A DNA stretch of 64,000 nt, taken from positions 62,001 to 126,000 of the forward strand of contig JAJXWW010000085.1 in assembly GCA_021781415.1 (NCBI GenBank), written 5' to 3'. Below, piece after piece: positions 26,063 through 36,300 of this stretch (the stretch's first letter is position 1; each line of letters opens with the position of its first letter). Origin of the DNA: Planctomycetota bacterium (GTDB lineage: Bacteria; Planctomycetota; Planctomycetia; Gemmatales; Gemmataceae). The position numbers and the translations under genes were made by a program. The notes under the pieces were generated by a model. That model worked only from the letters and a program-made list of their open reading frames with translations, did not search any database and had not been told where the DNA came from.

Positions 26063-27121
26063 TCAACAAGAAACAGCTAATCCCTCATGCACGATGCGAG
26101 CCTGGCAGGCGTCTTCGGGGCGTCCGGCGCGGCGGAGTTCGTCGCGCAGTCGTTCGCGCAGATACTCTTCCAAGCGTGCGATGCCCTCGTCGCTTCGCGC
26201 GGGATCGCGATGCCCCACATGGAGTTCGCGTACTCCAGCGGCGACGGCGGTGGCCGCGCAGGCTTCGATGGTGCTGTGTCCCCAACCCTGGCGTGGCATG
26301 GCTGGACTACTTCCGATCGGCTCGCGCCCTTCGTATTCGGCGAGCGTGTATTGTCCTTCGGTGTACAGCACGTCCGCTCCGCGAGCGAAGGCCACCAGTC
26401 CGGCATCGGGAGATTCGATTTGCTCGTGATCGGTGGCGAATACAAAGGCTCGTCCGGCGTTTTCCAAACGATAGGCCAAACAGCCGCCCGGATGGGTCAG
26501 CGGGTGCGTGCGAATGTGCGTGGAGCCGATGGAAAAGGAACTGCCCGGTTCGATGGGTCGAAACTCCTCGATCGCTTTCATTTGCTCGTAGGTGGGTGGA
26601 AAATAGTGACGGCTCATGCGCGATTGCGGATCGAACAGGACGCCGAGTTGATGGATTAGGCTCGGCGATCCCCATAGAGTAAAACGATTATTCACATCGT
26701 AATAGGGGGAGAAATACGGCGTGCCGCAGATGTGATCGAGATGGGGATGCGTGACCAGGACGTGGGCGCTGCGCTGCGGGCCGGACGGTTTGTCGCGCCA
26801 GCGTTCGGCGAGAGAGACGCCGAGTTCGCGGAGTCCACTGCCGCAATCGAGAATGAGCAGCGCATCCGGCGTTTGCACTTCGACGCAAGTGGTGTTGCCA
26901 CCGTAGCCGCTGCGAAGGTGAAACGGCAATTCGTCCTCGATTCGACGGCGGACGTTCGCTTCCAACTCAGGCCCCGGAAGTAGATCGGCCAAGCGACCGC
27001 GTTCGATGAGTTGTTTGACGGCTGCAACGAGCCTCTGGGTAATCTCGGTAGGCCGCAACGGAGCGGTCAGGGTTCCCGTTACTCCCCAATAGACGATGGA
27101 AAAGACAGTTTCTGTCGGCAT
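26063..27121 (-). CDS. MBL-fold metallo-hydrolase
   Basis: The 352-residue protein has the zinc motif THPHLDH (124-130) after the strand ALLILDCGSG, then downstream ligand regions HPLTHPGGCLAY and FATDHEQ. The His-rich C-terminal segment is WGHSTIEACAATAVAAGVRELHVGHRDPARSD. This is the RNase Z/phosphodiesterase-like branch of the superfamily, similar to cyclic-nucleotide phosphodiesterase-type hydrolases. The substrate is unknown. GAGGAAGGT precedes the ATG. The upstream gene on the same strand is a small membrane protein. Confidence 0.85.
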   Translation of the reverse strand: MPTETVFSIVYWGVTGTLTAPLRPTEITQRLVAAVKQLIERGRLADLLPGPELEANVRRRIEDELPFHLRSGYGGNTTCVEVQTPDALLILDCGSGLRELGVSLAERWRDKPSGPQRSAHVLVTHPHLDHICGTPYFSPYYDVNNRFTLWGSPSLIHQLGVLFDPQSRMSRHYFPPTYEQMKAIEEFRPIEPGSSFSIGSTHIRTHPLTHPGGCLAYRLENAGRAFVFATDHEQIESPDAGLVAFARGADVLYTEGQYTLAEYEGREPIGSSPAMPRQGWGHSTIEACAATAVAAGVRELHVGHRDPARSDEGIARLEEYLRERLRDELRRAGRPEDACQARIVHEGLAVSC

Positions 27122-27278
27122 GACGACCTTCCTCGGCCTTTGGCTCCACCTTCCCCCCTATGTTACACATAGCCCGCCGTTCGCGTCCGCGCCATCCAGC
27201 CGCGATGGGACAAGAGCCGGTGTTCCAGGTGTATCCATCGGACGATTTACCGAGAGCAACGAAGCGAGATCGAGCCAT

Positions 27279-27626
27279 TCAGTTGTCCGACGGCGGACGG
27301 TCGATGATGCCCCGAGGCGGCGGCTGCGGATCGTCGGTGAAATTAAAATTCGGATCGACGGGTTGCGCGGGATGGGAAGAATGACGGTGCCGCCTTTCCC
27401 ATTCCTCATGCGCGCGAGCGAACTCCACCATCCGCTGCCTAGCTCTCAGCGAACGATAGCTCCACCAACGAACGAGGTTGTAGACCATCAACGCCAACAT
27501 CAGCCAGACGCCCGGAAAGCTAAAGCGGCCGAGATGGATTTGAAATCGTTCGCCGCCGAGCAGATACTCGTAAGCAAACAAGACCACGGCGCAAATCAAC
27601 CAGAATAATGCCAAAAAGAGGTTCAT
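27279..27626 (-). CDS. Small two-span membrane protein, unknown function
   Basis: The 115-residue protein has two transmembrane helices (about 3-22 and 38-55). A charged segment (RSLRARQRMVEFARAHEEWERRHRH) and a proline-rich hydrophilic tail ending PPSDN follow. It probably sits in the inner membrane with the tail in the cytoplasm. GGAGGGAG lies 10 bases before the ATG. No family recognised; it may be expressed with the downstream MBL hydrolase. Confidence 0.7.
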   Translation of the reverse strand: MNLFLALFWLICAVVLFAYEYLLGGERFQIHLGRFSFPGVWLMLALMVYNLVRWWSYRSLRARQRMVEFARAHEEWERRHRHSSHPAQPVDPNFNFTDDPQPPPRGIIDRPPSDN

Positions 27627-27746
27627 GCTCTTATTGTCTCCCTCCGCGATGCCAATGACAACGGGGTTTTCTCTTGGTGTCCAAGCGCCGCTTCTCGTAC
27701 TATGTTCTCAGTCTGATTTTTTCGTTTCTCGCACGAGGTGCTTCTC

Positions 27747-28475
27747 ATGCCGTCTCCCGTCGTTTCCACCGCCGATTTGGATCTGCTCCGCCGCTACGAC
27801 ACGCCGACGGTGTGCAACGTGGTGGAACTGTTCGACCTCTATCCGCGCACCGACGGTTACATGGATCGCCGCATTCAAGCGTGCTATCCGAAGCTGCCGC
27901 CGATGGTCGGATTCGCCAGCACGGCTACCTTTCGCGCCGCCGATGCTCCGCGCTCCGGGGGAGCGTATTCCGGCCTCGTCGAACAAGTCGAATCGTTCGC
28001 TCGCGGCGCGCATCCGCCCATCGTCGTCTTTCAAGATCTCGACAATCCCGTCGTGGCCGCGACGTTCGGCGAGGTGATGTGCAGTACCTACAAGGCGTTT
28101 GGCGCGGTCGGGATCATCACCAGCGGCGCGGGCCGCGATCTCGATCAGGTCGAGGTGTTGCACTTTCCCGCTTTTTGCGACGGCGTCATCTGCGCCCACG
28201 GCTACTGCCACATTCCGCAAATCAACGTACCCGTCCATGTCGGAGGCATTACCGTGCATCCCGGCGATTTACTGCACGGCGATCGCAACGGCGTGACGCG
28301 CATCCCTCTGGAGATCGCTTCGGCCGTCGCCCAAGCATGCGGTGAATTGATGGCCGCCGAGTCGGTGGTTCTCGATTACCTGAAAACGGATCGACCCGAT
28401 CCGAAAGGCTATGCGCGAGCGCGCAACGAGTGCCGCGACCGCATCGAAGCGCTGGCAAAGCGTCTGAAGCGATGA
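27747..28475 (+). CDS. RraA-like protein (demethylmenaquinone methyltransferase-like fold)
   Basis: The protein of 242 residues fits the RraA/HMG-aldolase family. Motifs are an N-terminal RYDTPTVCNVVELF, a central GEVMCSTYKAFGAVGIITSGAGRDL with the Gly-Ala-Arg-Asp metal/substrate loop, and HVGGITVHPGDLLHGDRNGV. Relatives are either regulators that bind RNase E or aldolases/decarboxylases of oxo acids. Conservation of the GD-x-N-G element suits an enzyme. GAGGT precedes the ATG, and a GTG three codons earlier is possible. The stop is 7 bases from the convergent lpxB stop. Confidence 0.85.
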   Translation: MPSPVVSTADLDLLRRYDTPTVCNVVELFDLYPRTDGYMDRRIQACYPKLPPMVGFASTATFRAADAPRSGGAYSGLVEQVESFARGAHPPIVVFQDLDNPVVAATFGEVMCSTYKAFGAVGIITSGAGRDLDQVEVLHFPAFCDGVICAHGYCHIPQINVPVHVGGITVHPGDLLHGDRNGVTRIPLEIASAVAQACGELMAAESVVLDYLKTDRPDPKGYARARNECRDRIEALAKRLKR

Positions 28476-28482
28476 AGGAACG

Positions 28483-29637
28483 TCAGGCTGCAAGGGGATG
28501 TTTGCCGTGCGTCGCGCGCACCATCGCCAGAATCGACTCCGCGGCGCGCTCGCAAGCGCCCGGTGCCGCGACTCGGTCGCGCAGCGCCGCCAGTTCGGCG
28601 CAGCGGCTCTCGTAGGCGGTGCGATCGTTCAACCAACCGAGGATGTGCCCTGCCATCGACTCCGCCGGACATTGCACACCGAAATACTCTGGAAATAGCT
28701 CTTTGTTCGCCAGCAAGTTGACCAAAGTGATGTACGGCACGCGCTTGAGTAGGTGCGCCAAGGCGATGCTGATCCTACGATGGCGATACAACACCGCGGT
28801 CGGTTTGACGCGATAGAGCAGCTCCAGACTCACCGACCCCGACACGGCCATGCACGAATGAGCGAGATGGATGATCTCCGGCGTTCGGCCAACGTGAACC
28901 TCAATGGGTAATCCACTGCCTCGCAAACTTTCCTCGACTTGGCCGCGATGGCGTTCGCGGAAGCAGGCGGCGAGAAAGCGGGTGTCCGGTCGTTGGGCGT
29001 GGATCAGACCGGCGGCGCGCACCAGCGACGAGAGATTGAACTGAAGTTCCGTGTTTCGAGAACCGGGTAGCAACGCAACGACGTTGCCCGGTTTGTTCCG
29101 TTGCTCGTCGACAAACGCTCGATCCAGACGCTGCTCGCGCAGTTCGTCGAAATACGGATGACCGATGTACTCCGCCGCCACGTTGCGCTGTCGATACCAT
29201 TCTTCCTCGAAAGGCAGCGTACAAAGGACGCGATCGGTCAGCCGGCGCATTTTGTGAACGCGATAGGTAAGCCAGCCCCAAATCTGTGGCGGCACGAAAT
29301 AGACCACCGGGATGCCGTGGGCGCGCGCGCGCCGCGCCAGCCACCAATGGAATCCGGGATAGTCGATGAGGACGAGTGCGTCGGGTCGCTGCCGAGCGAA
29401 GAAGCGGTCGGCCCGATCGAGCAGACCCCAGAAGCGCGGCAAATTGGCGACGACCGGCGCGATGCCGACGACGGCGAGATCGCACAGCGGGTAGAGCAGG
29501 CGACCTCCGGCATGCGCCATGCGGTCGCCGCCGAACCCGTGTATCTCCACGCTCGGCTCGCGTTGCCGGAGAGCGTGGATCAGATTGGCTCCGTGCAGAT
29601 CGCCGCTCGGTTCGCCCGCGCTGACAAACAAACGCAT
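28483..29637 (-). CDS. lpxB: Lipid-A-disaccharide synthase
   Basis: The 384-residue protein is full length for LpxB, the peripheral-membrane GT19 glycosyltransferase that joins lipid X and UDP-diacylglucosamine. Characteristic segments are SAGEPSGDLHGANL at the N-terminus, YFVPPQIWGWLTYRVHKMRR in the centre, LLPGSRNTELQFNL, and the donor site SGSVSLELLYRVKPTAVLYR. An N-terminal extension that is also open was rejected because AGGATG lies 8 bases before this ATG. It implies an outer membrane with lipid A. It is last in a minus-strand run after glmS, which supplies glucosamine-6-phosphate for the same pathway. Confidence 0.94.
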   Translation of the reverse strand: MRLFVSAGEPSGDLHGANLIHALRQREPSVEIHGFGGDRMAHAGGRLLYPLCDLAVVGIAPVVANLPRFWGLLDRADRFFARQRPDALVLIDYPGFHWWLARRARAHGIPVVYFVPPQIWGWLTYRVHKMRRLTDRVLCTLPFEEEWYRQRNVAAEYIGHPYFDELREQRLDRAFVDEQRNKPGNVVALLPGSRNTELQFNLSSLVRAAGLIHAQRPDTRFLAACFRERHRGQVEESLRGSGLPIEVHVGRTPEIIHLAHSCMAVSGSVSLELLYRVKPTAVLYRHRRISIALAHLLKRVPYITLVNLLANKELFPEYFGVQCPAESMAGHILGWLNDRTAYESRCAELAALRDRVAAPGACERAAESILAMVRATHGKHPLAA

Positions 29638-29822
29638 GAAAGGCATCCTGCCGTTAGAGTGAAGAGAACGACGGACCTCACGGTCATCGTCGTCGCAGCA
29701 AATTACCACGTCCGCGCAAGTCACGCAACGGGGGAAATCAAGCCTCAGTAGTTCCAATTTCTGAGTTCTGAGTAGAAGAACAACGAGTCAGCACTCAACA
29801 CTTGGAACTACTCCTCGCCTCC

Positions 29823-29944
29823 TCGTTCCCACGCTCTGCGTGGGAACGCACATCCGGACGCTCCGCGTCCCGTCTCTCGTTTCCCCAGGCTCGCGCCGCG
29901 GAGCGGCGAGGCTTGCGTTCCCACGCAGGAGCGTGGGAACGAGA
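29823..29944. repeat. 122-bp inverted-repeat element with CGTTCCCACGC ends
   Basis: CTCGTTCCCACGCT at 29823-29836 is inverted at 29931-29944. Inside are further hairpins: GTTCCCACGC against GCGTGGGAAC, and GCGTCCCG runs. The element looks like a miniature mobile element or an intergenic palindromic repeat and contains no gene. It lies between lpxB and glmS. Confidence 0.75.
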
Positions 29945-29986
29945 GACGAGAGATAATAACAAAATGGTTATCTCGTTTGGTCGCCC

Positions 29987-31831
29987 TCATTCCACCGTAA
30001 CGCTCTTGGCCAGGTTGCGCGGCTTGTCCACGTCGCAACCGCGCAAAAGAGCGATGTGATACGCCAGCAGTTGGAGCGGCACTACCGAGACGATGGGTTG
30101 CAAATACTCCGGCACATCCGGGACGCAGATGACCTCATCGGCGCGGGCGGCAACGTCCTCGTCGCCCTCGTGGGCAATGGCGATGATCGGTCCTCCCCGC
30201 GCCTTCACTTCTTCCAGATTGCTCATCACTTTGTCGAAGATCGCGCCGCGCGGCAACAGAAACACGGACGGCGTGTTTTTATCGACCAGCGCAATGGGGC
30301 CGTGTTTCATCTCGGCGGCGGGATACCCCTCGGCGTGGATGTAGCTGATTTCCTTCAGCTTGAGCGCGCCTTCCAATGCCACCGGATAGTTGTACTGCCG
30401 GCCCAGGTACAGAAAATTGGCAACGTGGCAATAGCGCTCGGCGATGGCCCGAACGGCATCGTGACACGACAAGGCGCGGCGCACGGCGTCGGGAATGGCG
30501 CGCAGTTCGCGGATGATTTGCGCGCCTTGCAAGCTGGACAGATGCCTCATGCGTCCGAAATAGAGCGCGAGCATGGCGAGGACGGCGACTTGATTCGTGA
30601 ACGCCTTGGTACTGGCGACGCCCACTTCCGGGCCGGCGTGCAGATAGACGCCGCCGTCGGTCTCGCGGGCGATGCTGCTTCCAACTACATTGCAGAGTGC
30701 CAATGTGGGATGCCCCTTGCGCTTCGATTCGCGCAGCGCGGCCAAAGTGTCCGCCGTCTCGCCGGATTGGGTGACAGCGATGACGATCGTGTTGCGGTCG
30801 ATGGGCGGATTGCGGTAGCGAAACTCGCTGGCGTACTCGACCTCGACCGGGATTCGCGCGAACTCCTCGAACAGATACTCGCCGACCAAGGCCGCGTGAT
30901 AGCTCGTGCCGCATGCCGTCAGAATGATCCGCTCGGCGCGGCGAAGCTGCTGCGTATCGAGGTTCAGGCCGCCGAAATGCGACGTGGCGTCGGAGTCGAC
31001 GAGCCGGCCGCGTAGGGCGTTCTCGATCGCTTCGGGCTGCTCGTAAATCTCCTTGAGCATGTAGTGATCGAACGCGCCCTTGTCGGTGTCGCTCGCATCC
31101 CACTCGATGGTATGGACGGCTGCCTCGACGCGGGCGCGATCGCCGTCGAGAAGGTGCCAATCGTTCGCCGTCAATACGCACATTTGATGATCTTGCAAGT
31201 AGACGACGCGCTCGGTCTTGCCAACCAGGGCACTGGGATCGCTGGCCAAGAAATTCTCGCCTTCTCCGATACCCAACACCAAAGGGCTACCCAGGCGCGC
31301 GCCGAGGAGCAATCCCGGATGGCGACGGCTGAGGACGGCGAGTCCATAGGTTCCCTTCAACAATGCCAGCGTCCGCGCCACGGCGTCGATGAACGCGGCT
31401 TGGGACGAATCCTCGGCGGGTAAGCGGCGGGCGATCAGTTGGGCGACGACCTCGGTATCGGTGTCGCTGTGGAACACCACTCCCTCGCCGGCCAATTGAC
31501 GCTTCAGAGGTGCGTAGTTTTCAATGACACCGTTGTGGACGACGGCGATGCGGTTGTCGCCGCTGACGTGGGGATGGGCGTTGCGATCGTTGGCCGGTCC
31601 ATGTGTCGCCCAGCGCGTGTGGCTGATGCCGGTCGTTCCGGGCGCTGCGTTTTGATGGAGATGCCGCGCCAGGTCTTGAATGCGACCGGCTCGTTTGCGC
31701 AGGTGTAAATCGCCATCGCTCAGTGTCGCCAGGCCGGAACTATCGTAGCCGCGATACTCCAGGCGATGAAGCCCTTCCAAGAGAAGCGGTTGTGCCTCGC
31801 GCGATCCGGTATAGCCGATGATGCCGCACAT
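29987..31831 (-). CDS. glmS: Glutamine--fructose-6-phosphate aminotransferase (isomerizing)
   Basis: The 614-residue enzyme starts MCGIIGY, with Cys2 as the glutaminase nucleophile. The N-terminal amidotransferase domain (to about 225) has HTRWATHG and HNGVIENY. Two SIS sugar-isomerase domains follow (TACGTSYHAAL and TQSGETADT in the first), and the protein ends in the diagnostic PRNLAKSVTVE. It makes glucosamine-6-phosphate for peptidoglycan and lipid A. A strong ACGGAGGACC precedes the ATG. I see no glmS ribozyme-like long leader: only about 146 bases separate it from the upstream gene. Confidence 0.96.
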   Translation of the reverse strand: MCGIIGYTGSREAQPLLLEGLHRLEYRGYDSSGLATLSDGDLHLRKRAGRIQDLARHLHQNAAPGTTGISHTRWATHGPANDRNAHPHVSGDNRIAVVHNGVIENYAPLKRQLAGEGVVFHSDTDTEVVAQLIARRLPAEDSSQAAFIDAVARTLALLKGTYGLAVLSRRHPGLLLGARLGSPLVLGIGEGENFLASDPSALVGKTERVVYLQDHQMCVLTANDWHLLDGDRARVEAAVHTIEWDASDTDKGAFDHYMLKEIYEQPEAIENALRGRLVDSDATSHFGGLNLDTQQLRRAERIILTACGTSYHAALVGEYLFEEFARIPVEVEYASEFRYRNPPIDRNTIVIAVTQSGETADTLAALRESKRKGHPTLALCNVVGSSIARETDGGVYLHAGPEVGVASTKAFTNQVAVLAMLALYFGRMRHLSSLQGAQIIRELRAIPDAVRRALSCHDAVRAIAERYCHVANFLYLGRQYNYPVALEGALKLKEISYIHAEGYPAAEMKHGPIALVDKNTPSVFLLPRGAIFDKVMSNLEEVKARGGPIIAIAHEGDEDVAARADEVICVPDVPEYLQPIVSVVPLQLLAYHIALLRGCDVDKPRNLAKSVTVE

Positions 31832-31940
31832 GCTTGGTCCTCCGTGAACCGCGGGACGATGGGAGCTTTCCTCGTCACTTCAGATTACTGAGTGTACCGA
31901 GATGTTTCCCTCGCGCACAAGCCCGCTACGGAGAGAGGTT

Positions 31941-31969
31941 CACCCGGCAGCTTACGCTGCCGGTTCGCT
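31941..31969 (-). repeat. Solitary copy of the CCGGCAGC hairpin element
   Basis: CACCCGGCAGCTTACGCTGC and the following CGGTTCGCT form a perfect 8-bp stem with a TTAC loop (31944-31963). It is identical in core and flanks to the copies at 3.2 and 41.8-42.1 kb. It lies 8 bases beyond the stop of the SH3 protein gene, a terminator-like position. Confidence 0.9.
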
Positions 31970-31977
31970 AGACGCGA

Positions 31978-33123
31978 TTATTGGAGTTCGCGGACGTGAG
32001 AGACGGTGAGCAGATAATTGCGGCGTTCAAAATCGTAGGTGAGTTGGCCCCACAGTTCGACGTTGTGATCCTCGTAGCTCGTCAGATCGACACCCGGAGC
32101 GGCGATGACCGAGCGGAAGGGGCGTCCCTGAGCATCGAGCAAGTGATAGCGGCGTGTCACTTCGCTTTTATAGGCGCTTTGGAGCCGTCCCTTTTCGTAA
32201 TAGACTTGCTGAGCCGCGCCTCCCGTCGCCGGTTTCGGACCCGTGGAAACGAGGAGGCCGTTCGGCGAGCCGCCCATTGCTCCGCCGATGGGCTGAACGA
32301 CATTCGCGCCAACACGATTCACCGGAAGGTGAATGGGCACGGTGTTCGGGGTCGGTGGCGTTTGTCCGTCGGGATAGTAGAGCGAACCGCGCGGTGCGTG
32401 GATCCCGCTGTTGTTTTGCTCGATCCATCGCGCGCGGCGATAGGCTTCGTCGGCGCGCGGGGGATTGATCGACAAGTTGGCATCGCCGGCCAAACGATAG
32501 AGACGGGCGGCATCGCCGCTTCGTCCGGCGAGATCGGCTTTCTCGGCGTCGCGCCACAGGGTATCGCCGTCCGCCGCCTGCACGGTGGGCTTGGAGGCGG
32601 TGGTCGTCGGAAGATCGCCGGGTTTGGCCACGTTCTCCTTGCGAATGTAGCGTACTTCGCCTTCGGGAGGTTCGATCGGCAACCAAGTCCCCTCTTCGTC
32701 GGTCATCGTCCTGCCCACTACTCGCACCTGCGCGCCGCGCGGCAGCTTAACGCCGATCTTCGAAGGTCGCTCCGCTTTCAAACTGCTGCCGATCAACACG
32801 GGCACGTCGTTGCCGTCGTGGGTGACGACATAGTTGGCGTATTTGCTGCTAATGTACTGCACGAAGCGATTGTTGATCCAGCTGAACGAACCGGCGGGCG
32901 GGCGAACGACCAGCCAGCCGCTTTCCAGTTCGCGTTCGACCTGCACGTGTTCGCCCTGGCGGAGTACGTTGGTCGGATACAGCCCGCTCGACGTGCTGGG
33001 ACCGCACCAAACTTGGGCCTGCGGCACCACGACGGTTCGCACGTCGGGCGCGGGTTCGGCGGCAGGCGAAGACGGAACACAGAGAATTCCACTCATTAGG
33101 ACGATCGATGTAGCGAAACGCAT
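31978..33123 (-). CDS. Secreted protein with two bacterial SH3-like domains
   Basis: The 381-residue protein has a signal peptide (residues 1-21) and two SH3_3-type segments. The first is about 28-95 (QAQVWCGPSTSSGLYPTNVLRQGEHVQVERE...GWLVVRPP), the second about 100-160 (VPVLIGSSLKAERPSKIGVKLPRGAQVRVVG). A helical pair follows, then a proline/glycine-rich segment and a C-terminal beta domain. SH3 repeats in exported bacterial proteins usually bind peptidoglycan or peptides. The ribosome site GGAGGTGATCC is an exact match to the 16S anti-Shine-Dalgarno sequence, suggesting strong translation. Confidence 0.8.
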   Translation of the reverse strand: MRFATSIVLMSGILCVPSSPAAEPAPDVRTVVVPQAQVWCGPSTSSGLYPTNVLRQGEHVQVERELESGWLVVRPPAGSFSWINNRFVQYISSKYANYVVTHDGNDVPVLIGSSLKAERPSKIGVKLPRGAQVRVVGRTMTDEEGTWLPIEPPEGEVRYIRKENVAKPGDLPTTTASKPTVQAADGDTLWRDAEKADLAGRSGDAARLYRLAGDANLSINPPRADEAYRRARWIEQNNSGIHAPRGSLYYPDGQTPPTPNTVPIHLPVNRVGANVVQPIGGAMGGSPNGLLVSTGPKPATGGAAQQVYYEKGRLQSAYKSEVTRRYHLLDAQGRPFRSVIAAPGVDLTSYEDHNVELWGQLTYDFERRNYLLTVSHVRELQ

Positions 33124-33323
33124 GGATCACCTCCACGGACGCCTACCCTACGTTGCGCGGCCGCCCTTTCCTAAGTCGGCGCGAGACGGACTCAATCGTG
33201 AGTATCAAGTCGCCGCGGAGCGAGCGTTCGCTTCTCCGCGTGGGAATTTCGATTCAATGTGCCGCTTATAGCGAAGGAAGTGGATCGAGCAAGGCCAATT
33301 GGTGATGGTGCGAACGTACGGAA

Positions 33324-33366
33324 GTCGTAGGCGTCCGCGAGAACTACGCTCGTTGACGCCTACGAC
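33324..33366. terminator. 12-bp inverted repeat downstream of secDF
   Basis: GTCGTAGGCGTC (33324-33335) is inverted at 33355-33366. It lies 22 bases beyond the secDF stop on the minus strand and is a candidate terminator. The flanks (CGGAA and TTCCG) would extend the stem past a two-base bulge. Confidence 0.6.
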
Positions 33367-33388
33367 GCTTCCGCTTCTCCGCAAACTC

Positions 33389-36300
33389 TTAGGCTCTATC
33401 GGCAGCCGCCAGGAACTCTTGGCGCTGGCGTTCGCGGGCAGTGGGAATGCCCTCGCCGAAGATCAACAGCAGCGGACTGGCGATGTAGATGGAACTGTAG
33501 GTCCCGACGATGACGCCGACGATCATCACAAAGGAGAACAGATGCACTCCTTCACCGCCGAAGATATACAACACGATCACCACGAGCCATACCGTCATCG
33601 ACGAGAGGATGGTGCGGGTCAGCGTTTGGTTGACGCTGTCGTTAATCATGGTCGCGGTCAGGATCGGGTTCTTGCCGCGTACCTCGCGGATGCGGTCGAA
33701 GACAACGATGGTATCGTTGACCGAATAGCCGACGAGGGTGAGCAATGCGGCGATAGCGGGCAGGTCGATCTTGAAATCGCTAATCATCAGCAAATTGCCG
33801 AGCCACGTTCCGTGCAGGTAGTGGCAAGCGGCAATGAAGCCGAGCGTGAAGAATAGATCGTGCAACAGACACAACACGGCGGCCGCGCCGAAGGTCCAGT
33901 TGCCGAAGCGGAACCACAGGTAGAGGAGTATGGCGGCCCAACTGGCCAAGATGGCGTAGAGCGCGCGTTCCTGAGTATTGGCCGCAAGCTGGGCGTCGAA
34001 GTTCTCCAAGCGCTCCGGTTGCGGGCTGGTGTCGAACGCTTGTTTGGTCTGAGCCAGAATCTTCTCGAACTGTTCGCGAGGCATCGTCTCGGTTGGTTCG
34101 ACCTTCATTTTGGCATAACGACCGTTCTCGCCCTCGCCGAGCGCTTCGACGGTGAATCCCAGTCGATTCTCACTCGGGTAGAGATCGTCCTTTACCTCGC
34201 GTAACAGCATTTGCACTTGAGCGCGCGAGGCGTATTCCGCTTCGTCCGACTTCGGTTTGGTGAACTCCAGAGTCGCGCTCTTGCCGTCTTTGTCCAGATC
34301 GACCTTGTGCAACTCGATGTGTTCGAGATCGTCGCCCAAGCGAATGTTGACGACTTTCTGCACCTTCCGGGCGTCCTTGTCGGCGGTGCGAACCGTGAAG
34401 AACGAACTGCGGCCGCCGGTGTCATTGCGAGAGAAGACTTGTTCGACGGTAATATCGGCCAACTCGCTCTCTTCCTTCGTCAGCCCTGGAACGAGAACGT
34501 CGCGCTCCAGCTTTTCGCGCAACTCCTCGATCGTCATGGGCTTCGAGAGCTTGCCGGTATAAGCCGTGCCGCCGATGAAGTCGATATTCATCACGCTGCG
34601 CCCCTTGGCGTCCGGGGCGAGCCTCCAGAAGAACAGCCCCGCACCGAGGACGGTGAGGACGAGGGTGGCCGTGAACCAATAGTAGCGGATGCCCATGAAG
34701 TCCCAGTGATGGCGATGCAGCGCCCGTACCAGCCCTTGGTAGAAGCTGAGATTGTGCATCCACCCCTTCGACAGCCAGAAGTCGAACATGGTCCGCGTCA
34801 TAAAGAGCGACGTGAACAGACTGATGATGAGGCCCATCGTCAAGCTGATGCCGAAGCCCTTGAGTTGATCGTTGCCGACGACGTACAACACGATGGCCGT
34901 GAAGATGCTCGAAAGGTGCGTGTCGATGATGGTTGGGAAGGCCCGGTCGTAGCCGTTGCGAATGGCGAGGGCGAGACTGGCTCCGCGTTCGCGTTCCTCG
35001 CGCAGACGCTCGTAGATCAGCACGTTGGCATCGACGGCCATGCCGAGCATGAGGACGAGTCCGGCCAAGCCCGGAAGGGTGAAGGTAGCATTGACGAGTA
35101 CCATGAAGGCGACCGTCAGCACCAGGTTGGCCAAGAGAGCGACGCAGGCGACGATACCGGCAAAGCGATAGTAGTAGAGCATGAAGGCGAGAACGGCGGC
35201 GAAGGCGAGTCCGACCGAGAGCGTGCCCTTGAAGATGGTGTCGCTGCCGAGGGTCGGCCCCATGCTGTTTTCGCTGGCGGGTTCGCGTTTGAGCGTGGCC
35301 GGCAACGCTCCCGAACGCAGGATCGTGACCAATTCCTGAACCTTCTTTTGATTGAAGCTGCCGGAGATGATGCCTTGCGAATAAATGACATCGTTAATGG
35401 TCGGCGCGGACTGGATCTGCCCGTCGAGGACGATGGCCAGTTGGCGCTTGAAGCCGCCCTCGGCTTTGGACGGCGGACGATTGAGACTCGTTAACTCGCC
35501 GAACAGAGCGCCTCCCTCGGAAGTAAAGGCGAAATGAACGGCCGGTTCGCCGCGCGGATCGGCTCCCGACTTGGCCTGAGCCAGATAGTCGCCGGTGATC
35601 TCCTTGCCCGGCTGGGAGTTGCGGGTCAGGATAAAGTATTCGTATATTTTGCCCAGTTCTCGATCCTTGGGCGAAACGCGATTGAGATTGCGAATCGTTC
35701 GGCTGTAGAGCAAACACTGCGAGCCGCGCGAGGAGTTGAAGCGGATTGGTTCCTTGTCGCGCGCGTCGGCTACTCTCTTTCCAAGCTCGGCAAAGATCGC
35801 CGACTTGTTCGCCTCATTGTTGAGGTTCAGATTCCAGATCTCTTCTTTGCCGACCAAGACCCAATTGTAACTGTAGTCGACATTCTCGCCGTTGAGCGAG
35901 ATGGAAAACGTGGTGCCTCCGCCTTGGGGCAACGGGTCGGGAGGGGCCAACCCCTTTTTCTCCGCATCGTCCAACTTCGATTTGTTGTCGGGGTTGCGGA
36001 AGAACTCTTCGGCGCGCTCCAACGCTTCGCGGTCGTCGGTCGGATTGGCAAGGATCTTGAATTCGAGTTTGCCCTGCTGGCCGATAAGGTTCTTGATGTT
36101 CTGAACTTCTTCGTCGGAGAGCGTGCGCCGCCCGGAAGCCTGCCCACCTGTCGGCAGAATGATTTCGACGCGCGCCGGTTCGCTATTGATGGGTCGAATC
36201 GTGACGTTCAGTAGATCGGCGGGATCGATGCGGCGCTTGAGGGCAGCGGCCAACTCGTCGGATTTAACCGGCTCGCCCTGTGCCTGCTGTTTGGTCGTAT

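Noticed and set aside
25535..26080. Plus-strand frame antisense to and upstream of the oxoamine synthase
   Set aside because: Most of it is antisense to a well-supported gene and the composition is serine/arginine-biased, as expected of a shadow frame.
31832..31977. glmS ribozyme upstream of glmS
   Set aside because: The gap is about 146 bases, holds a repeat hairpin belonging to the neighbouring gene end, and shows no ribozyme-like pseudoknot arrangement by eye.
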